The position numbers were made by a program, and so were the translations under genes. Below the pieces are notes generated by a model. The model was given only the letters and a program-made list of their open reading frames with translations, was not told the origin of the DNA and searched no databases. Positions 5,739 to 9,920 of a stretch of 9,920 nucleotides of DNA are shown here, in pieces (positions within the stretch are counted from its first letter, which is position 1; the number at the start of each line of letters is the position of its first letter). This stretch comes from Bacteroides sp. (GTDB lineage Bacteria; Bacteroidota; Bacteroidia; Bacteroidales; Bacteroidaceae). The stretch is from contig JAUMWZ010000038.1 of assembly GCA_030529405.1 (NCBI GenBank), positions 1-9,920 on the forward strand. The letters are read 5' to 3'.

Positions 5739-7034
5739 ATGGGATACTTATTTACATCTGAGTCTGTGTCGGAAGGACACCCAGACAAGGTAGCAGACCA
5801 AATATCAGACGCCATATTGGACAAAATATTGGCTTATGATGAAGAATCAAAAGTAGCTTGCGAAACATTAGTAACTACAGGGCAAGTAGTTCTTGCGGGC
5901 GAAGTTAAGACAAGAGCATACGTTGATTTGCAACAAATAGCTCGCGATGTGATAGAACGCATAGGATACACAAAAGGCGAATATATGTTTGAAAGCAATT
6001 CATGCGGTGTGTTGTCGGCTATTCACGAGCAAAGTGCAGACATCAATAGAGGAGTTGAGCGCGAGGACCCAATGGAACAAGGAGCGGGAGACCAAGGTAT
6101 GATGTTCGGATATGCAACAAACGAAACAGAAAACTACATGCCTTTGTCGTTAGACCTTTCACATAGAATACTACAAGTGCTTGCTGAAATACGTCGTGAA
6201 GGTAAGGAAATGACTTATCTAAGACCTGACTCGAAGAGCCAAGTAACTATTGAGTACGACGACAATGGAAGACCTGCAAGAATAGACACTATCGTTGTGT
6301 CTACTCAACACGATGACTTTATAAAACCAACAAGCAACACAGTCGAGGCACAACTTAAAGCTGACGAAGAAATGCTTGCACGCATAAGAAAAGATGTTAT
6401 AAACATTCTTATGCCAAGAGTTATTGCCAGCATCACTCATAAAGATGTTTTGGCACTGTTTAATGATAAGATTGTTTACCACGTAAACCCTACAGGTAAG
6501 TTCGTTATCGGTGGACCTCATGGCGACACTGGCCTGACAGGTAGAAAGATTATAGTAGATACTTATGGAGGTAAGGGAGCACACGGTGGTGGAGCTTTCT
6601 CTGGTAAAGACCCAAGTAAGGTAGACCGTAGTGCAGCTTATGCAGTAAGACACATCGCAAAAAATATGGTTGCGGCAGGAGTAGCAGATGAGATACTTGT
6701 GCAGGTAAGTTATGCTATCGGTGTGGCAAGGCCTATAAATATATATGTAGATACTTACGGCAGAAAGAACGTAAATATGTCTGACGGAGAGATTGCACAA
6801 AAAATTTCAGAAATATTCGATCTCAGACCAAGAGCAATAGAACAAAGGCTTAAATTAAGAATGCCTATCTACGAAGAAACAGCTGCTTACGGACACATGG
6901 GACGTGAACCACAAACAGTGGTAAAGACCTTCAATTCAAAATATGAGGGCGAAAAGACTATGGAAGTAGAATTGTTTACGTGGGAAAAACTTGACTATGT
7001 AGATGCAATTAAGTCTGCTTTCGGTTTGAAGTAA
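5739..7034 (+). CDS. metK: S-adenosylmethionine synthetase (methionine adenosyltransferase)
   Basis: Cytosolic enzyme making S-adenosylmethionine from ATP and methionine, releasing phosphate and pyrophosphate. The 431 residues cover the whole family. Visible landmarks are GHPDK with His14, both PROSITE-type signatures GAGDQGMMFGY (115-125) and GGGAFSGKDPSKVDRS (283-298), the RPDSK segment (162-166) with the active-site lysine, and the ATP/metal-binding run HVNPTGKFVIGGPHGDTG (248-265). It is longer than the E. coli enzyme (384 residues). Much of the extra length lies in segments around 190-245 and near the C-terminus; I believe this is usual in Bacteroidetes. It is transcribed alone, with its own promoter about 160 nt upstream and a strong terminator downstream, so control at the leader RNA is possible. 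Start chosen at the ATG that places His14 in its standard position. Confidence 0.97.
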   Translation: MGYLFTSESVSEGHPDKVADQISDAILDKILAYDEESKVACETLVTTGQVVLAGEVKTRAYVDLQQIARDVIERIGYTKGEYMFESNSCGVLSAIHEQSADINRGVEREDPMEQGAGDQGMMFGYATNETENYMPLSLDLSHRILQVLAEIRREGKEMTYLRPDSKSQVTIEYDDNGRPARIDTIVVSTQHDDFIKPTSNTVEAQLKADEEMLARIRKDVINILMPRVIASITHKDVLALFNDKIVYHVNPTGKFVIGGPHGDTGLTGRKIIVDTYGGKGAHGGGAFSGKDPSKVDRSAAYAVRHIAKNMVAAGVADEILVQVSYAIGVARPINIYVDTYGRKNVNMSDGEIAQKISEIFDLRPRAIEQRLKLRMPIYEETAAYGHMGREPQTVVKTFNSKYEGEKTMEVELFTWEKLDYVDAIKSAFGLK

Positions 7035-7070
7035 TAAGCTCCATTATAGCACAAAACATATAACTTTTTT

Positions 7071-7147
7071 AAGGGCGCAAGGCTAATGCTCGGTTATGTT
7101 CTCTTTTTGCATAGAACGTAACAAAGTGTTTGCCTTGCGCTCTTTTT
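7071..7147 (+). terminator. Two-tier intrinsic terminator of metK
   Basis: The outer stem pairs 7071-7083 with 7132-7144 (core GCGCAAGGC/GCCTTGCGC, one G·U). The inner stem pairs GTTATGTTCT (7093-7102) with AGAACGTAAC (7113-7122), with one wobble, around a 10-nt loop. Five Ts (7143-7147) follow the outer stem. It lies 36 nt after the metK stop. The large size is unusual for a plain terminator, but its position and T-run fit. Confidence 0.8.
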
Positions 7148-7191
7148 GTGTCTTATGCCCTGTATATACATTAAAAAAATAAATATCTACC

Positions 7192-7222
7192 AGTGAATTT
7201 ATAAACTATATTCATATCTTTG
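7192..7222 (+). promoter_or_regulatory. Predicted promoter of the TPR/HTH regulator gene
   Basis: TATCTTTG at 7215-7222 matches the Bacteroidetes -7 motif TAnnTTTG. The -33 position 19 bp upstream reads AGTG (7192-7195), only a partial match to TTTG. Transcription would start near 7229, about 18 nt before the ATG at 7247. Confidence 0.55.
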
Positions 7223-7246
7223 CTTTTACACAAATAAAATTCGGGT

Positions 7247-8848
7247 ATGAAAATAGTCCTCAACATAATAACACTATTGATTTTTTCTCTGTGTGCTGTA
7301 TGTTCAAACGCACAAATCTCGAAAGAAACGGAAGATGTTCTTTCAGACTTAGACAATGTTATAGACAGAAAAAGTGAGTTTCATAAAGAAAAAGAAAACT
7401 ACATAAATGGCTTAAAGTCTAAACTTTCTAGGGCTACTAGTTTAGAAGATAAAGATAAGATATACAAAGATATATATAATGTTTATATACATTATCAGGC
7501 AGACTCTGCTATGAGATACATAGAACTAAGAAGTGAGTATGCCATGAATAGTGGCAATGTTAATCTGCATCATGAAATGAAGATAGACAAGGCGTTGGCA
7601 CTCTCTGTTATGGGTATGTATATAGAGTCTATGAAGTTGCTGAAAGAAATAGGAGCTGAGAAGTTGAATGATGAGAACAGATGCTATTACTACATTGCAA
7701 TGCGCACCTGCTATGGGTGGATTACAGAATATATAACTAATAAATATAACAGTAAGGACTATGAGCAGACCACTTCGCTTTACAGAGATAGTATAATACT
7801 TACAATGCAGAATGGAGTAAACAAGGACATTGTCTTAGCCGAGAGCGAAGTAATAAAAGGAAAAGCCAAAGATGCCCTTGAGATACTTGACCGCATAAAC
7901 ATAGAAAATCTTGACGACAGACAGAAAGCATACCTGCACTACACTCTTTCTCAAGCCTATGAGGTGGAAGGAAAGATTGATGAGGAAGTTAGGTTCTTGG
8001 CACTTGCATCAATGGCTGATATAAAGTTTGGTGTCAGAGAGTATGCTGCATTACAGAAACTTGCATACAAGATGTTTGAACTAAAAGACTATAACAGAGC
8101 TTACAAGTACTTGGCAAACTCTATGGAAGATGCTGTGTCTTGTAACGCAAGGTTGCGCTTTATTGAGGTGGCACAGATTTTCCCTATAATTGACAATATC
8201 TACAAAGAAAACGAGAGGCAAGAGAAGATTATGTATAAGACACTTCTTATAAGTGTGAGCATAATGTTTATTTTCTTGCTTGCCGCTGTCTACTTTTTGT
8301 ATAGGGGAATGAAACGCTTGCACATAATGAAGCAAGACTTGAGCCTTGCCAACAAGCGACTAAAGGAGGTAAATCTTCAGTTGGAACAAACAGGCAAGAT
8401 TAAGGAAATGTATATCACTCAGTATCTAGACCGATGTGTGAAATACATTGAGAAACTTGATGCCTACCGTAGAAACTTAGTAAAGTTGTCCATGGCATCG
8501 CGTATTGACGACTTGTTTAAGACTATAAAATCTGACGAACTGATAAAAGAAGAGAGAGAAGACTTCTATAAGGAGTTCGACAAAACATTCCTAAAACTAT
8601 TCCCTGACTTTGTCAATTCACTAAACAATATGCTTATTCCAGAAGCAAGAGTAGAGTTAAAGCAAGGCGAACTTCTAAATACCGAGCTTAGAATTTTTGC
8701 TCTCATTAGGCTTGGTGTGACCGACAGTAACCACATAGCTAAGTTCTTAGACTATTCTCTAACCACTATATACAACTACAGAAGTCGTATGCGCAACAAG
8801 GCACTTGGCGACAAAGAAACCTTTGAAGAAAGGGTTATGCACTTGTAG
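7247..8848 (+). CDS. Membrane-anchored TPR-type transcriptional regulator, C-terminal HTH (DUF6377-like)
   Basis: 533 residues. In order: a signal peptide (1-22, cleavage likely after Ala22 in SNAQ), an all-helical region (about 30-320) with TPR-like helix pairs, one transmembrane segment (about 331-352), a coiled coil (about 356-390), and a C-terminal helix-turn-helix of the LuxR-like kind, about 474-520 (LRIFALIRLG then LDYSLTTIYNYRSRMRNKA). The layout places the TPR part in the periplasm and the HTH in the cytoplasm, so it can sense and bind DNA in one polypeptide. No kinase or receiver motif is visible. From memory this matches Bacteroidetes proteins annotated as DUF6377 or putative LuxR-family regulators; the ligand and targets are unknown. 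It has its own promoter, and an exported peptidase follows it by 181 bp, which might be a target, but only proximity supports that. Arginine codons are mostly AGA/AGG, unlike the next gene. Confidence 0.8.
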   Translation: MKIVLNIITLLIFSLCAVCSNAQISKETEDVLSDLDNVIDRKSEFHKEKENYINGLKSKLSRATSLEDKDKIYKDIYNVYIHYQADSAMRYIELRSEYAMNSGNVNLHHEMKIDKALALSVMGMYIESMKLLKEIGAEKLNDENRCYYYIAMRTCYGWITEYITNKYNSKDYEQTTSLYRDSIILTMQNGVNKDIVLAESEVIKGKAKDALEILDRINIENLDDRQKAYLHYTLSQAYEVEGKIDEEVRFLALASMADIKFGVREYAALQKLAYKMFELKDYNRAYKYLANSMEDAVSCNARLRFIEVAQIFPIIDNIYKENERQEKIMYKTLLISVSIMFIFLLAAVYFLYRGMKRLHIMKQDLSLANKRLKEVNLQLEQTGKIKEMYITQYLDRCVKYIEKLDAYRRNLVKLSMASRIDDLFKTIKSDELIKEEREDFYKEFDKTFLKLFPDFVNSLNNMLIPEARVELKQGELLNTELRIFALIRLGVTDSNHIAKFLDYSLTTIYNYRSRMRNKALGDKETFEERVMHL

Positions 8849-8900
8849 GTATGGCTTTGTTATTTTGATAGATAATCTCCCTCTCAAACTATGTTTTTTC

Positions 8901-8941
8901 TTTGTTAGTTCTTAACAAAAGCTGTTTATTTCAAAAATAAA
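8901..8941. other. Two small AT-rich hairpins after the regulator gene
   Basis: TTTGTTA (8901-8907) pairs with TAACAAA (8913-8919), and TTTATTT (8925-8931) pairs with AAATAAA (8935-8941). No T-tract follows either stem and the second is all A/T. They might mark the 3' end of the regulator transcript or an operator for the next gene. Both could also be chance. Confidence 0.2.
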
Positions 8942-8963
8942 GACAATATAAACATTAAACCTT

Positions 8964-8993
8964 TTTGTATATAGCAGTATTAGTATATATTTG
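8964..8993 (+). promoter_or_regulatory. Predicted promoter of the C1 peptidase gene
   Basis: TTTG at 8964-8967, an 18-bp spacer, then TATATTTG at 8986-8993, matching both parts of the Bacteroidetes promoter consensus. Transcription would start near 9000, about 30 nt before the ATG at 9030. Confidence 0.65.
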
Positions 8994-9029
8994 TGTCCAT
9001 AAAAGTTTAACATCATAAAATAACACGAA

Positions 9030-9920
9030 ATGAAAAAAAGTATCGTTTTAGTTGCTTTAGGACTTTTCTCAATGAGCATCTTTGCACAAACTCCTAAAGA
9101 AGAACTTCAATTTACGACAGTGAAAGAAATTCCTGTTACTTCAGTTAAAAACCAAAACCGCTCAAGTACTTGCTGGAGCTATTCAGGTTTAGGTTTCTTA
9201 GAGGCTGAACTTATACGTTTAGGCAAGGGTAAACACGACCTTTCAGAAATGTTTATCGTACACAAAACAATGCAAGACCGTGCTGTTAACTATGTTCGCT
9301 ACCACGGTGACAGTTCATTCTCTCCAGGTGGAAGTTTCTATGACATCATATATTGTTTGAAATATTATGGACTAGTGCCACAAGATGTAATGCCAGGAAT
9401 TATGTATGGCGAAAAACTACCTGTTCACACTGAACTAGACGCTGTTGCAGAAGGTTATGTTAAGGGATTGCTTGCTGCTAAGTTGAAAAAACTAAATCCG
9501 ATATGGAAGAAAGGTTTAGCAGCTATCTATGACACTTATCTTGGCGTATGTCCAGAGAAGTTCACTTACGAAGGAAAAGAATACACACCAAAGAGTTTTG
9601 CTCAATCATTAGGTTTGAATGCAGACGACTATATCTCTTTGACTTCTTACACTCACCACCCATTCTACTCACAGTTTGCAATAGAAATACAAGACAACTG
9701 GAGAAATGCTCTTTCTTACAATCTTCCTATAAACGAGTTTATGGAAGTGATGGAAAATGCAGTAGACAAAGGTTATACTTTTGCTTGGGGTAGTGACGTG
9801 AGTGAGGCTGGGTTTACTCGTAATGGTGTGGCATTGATGACAGAAAAACAAAAGACAGACCTTACTGGTTCAGATATGGCTCGTTGGACAGGAACTACTT
9901 TCGAAGAAAAGAAAGAAGAT
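9030..9920 (+). CDS. Exported aminopeptidase C / bleomycin-hydrolase-type C1 peptidase (3' end outside window)
   Basis: The 297 residues present are open to the last base, so the gene is cut by the window edge. Residues 1-19 form a signal peptide (KK, hydrophobic core, SIFA before Gln20), so the protein is probably periplasmic or secreted, unlike cytosolic PepC. The papain-fold active site is visible: the oxyanion Gln42 and catalytic Cys48 in QNRSSTCWSY. The following LSEMF, FSPGGSFYD and YTHHPFYSQF segments are typical of the C1B (bleomycin hydrolase) branch. The catalytic His and Asn should lie beyond 9920, and family members are about 400 residues. Expected activity is removal of N-terminal amino acids from peptides. 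Six of seven arginine codons are CGT or CGC, which suggests strong expression compared with the preceding gene. It has its own promoter. Confidence 0.9.
   Translation, partial: MKKSIVLVALGLFSMSIFAQTPKEELQFTTVKEIPVTSVKNQNRSSTCWSYSGLGFLEAELIRLGKGKHDLSEMFIVHKTMQDRAVNYVRYHGDSSFSPGGSFYDIIYCLKYYGLVPQDVMPGIMYGEKLPVHTELDAVAEGYVKGLLAAKLKKLNPIWKKGLAAIYDTYLGVCPEKFTYEGKEYTPKSFAQSLGLNADDYISLTSYTHHPFYSQFAIEIQDNWRNALSYNLPINEFMEVMENAVDKGYTFAWGSDVSEAGFTRNGVALMTEKQKTDLTGSDMARWTGTTFEEKKED

Noticed and set aside
6219..6800. 193-codon open frame on the minus strand opposite metK
   Set aside because: It lies wholly inside metK, whose + strand product is conserved throughout. The translation is rich in Ser, Tyr, Cys and Ile with no recognisable family, as expected from the antisense of a coding gene.
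9548..9793. 81-codon frame overlapping the C1 peptidase
   Set aside because: It is out of frame with the peptidase, which is open from 9030 to the window end and carries recognisable family motifs.
1..9920. Search for CRISPR arrays, insertion sequences, tRNA/rRNA genes, toxin-antitoxin or defence genes
   Set aside because: No regularly spaced repeats, transposase, cloverleaf or relevant protein motifs were found. Apart from the structured intergenic regions, the window looks like ordinary core chromosome.

Overview
This window looks like chromosomal DNA from a low-GC member of the Bacteroidales (Bacteroides/Prevotella-type). Four observations support this. Starts lack Shine-Dalgarno sequences. 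Several genes are preceded by the Bacteroidetes -7 motif TAnnTTTG, most clearly before metK and the last gene. The encoded DXS, MetK, membrane-tethered TPR/HTH regulator and exported C1 peptidase read like Bacteroidetes versions of their families. All genes are on the + strand. I cannot name genus or species.

Layout. Positions 1-568 hold no convincing gene but are rich in structure: a long imperfect inverted repeat, a compact hairpin, a purine-rich stretch with a 30-bp direct repeat, and two further hairpins before dxs. Positions 569-5281 are a tight three-gene block, dxs-trkA-trkH, with gaps of 11 and 10 nt, closed by a strong intrinsic terminator at 5305-5344. It joins the first enzyme of the MEP isoprenoid pathway to both parts of a Trk potassium-uptake system. 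Positions 5282-5738 carry that terminator, a doubtful 51-codon ORF with a signal-peptide-like start, a near-consensus promoter, and a metK leader of about 160 nt that can fold into a nested stem-loop. metK (5739-7034) stands alone and ends at a long two-tier terminator. A membrane-anchored TPR/HTH regulator (7247-8848) follows, with its own promoter. The last gene, an exported papain-like aminopeptidase C / bleomycin-hydrolase-type protease (from 9030), runs off the window after its catalytic Cys but before its His and Asn.

Most of the window is housekeeping and shows no defence system, mobile element, CRISPR array or biosynthetic cluster. The observations most worth following up are the predicted RNA structure in the metK leader, the structured repeat region at 46-320, the degenerate second nucleotide-binding motif in TrkA, and the membrane-bound regulator whose signal is unknown. 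I do not claim a new system here.
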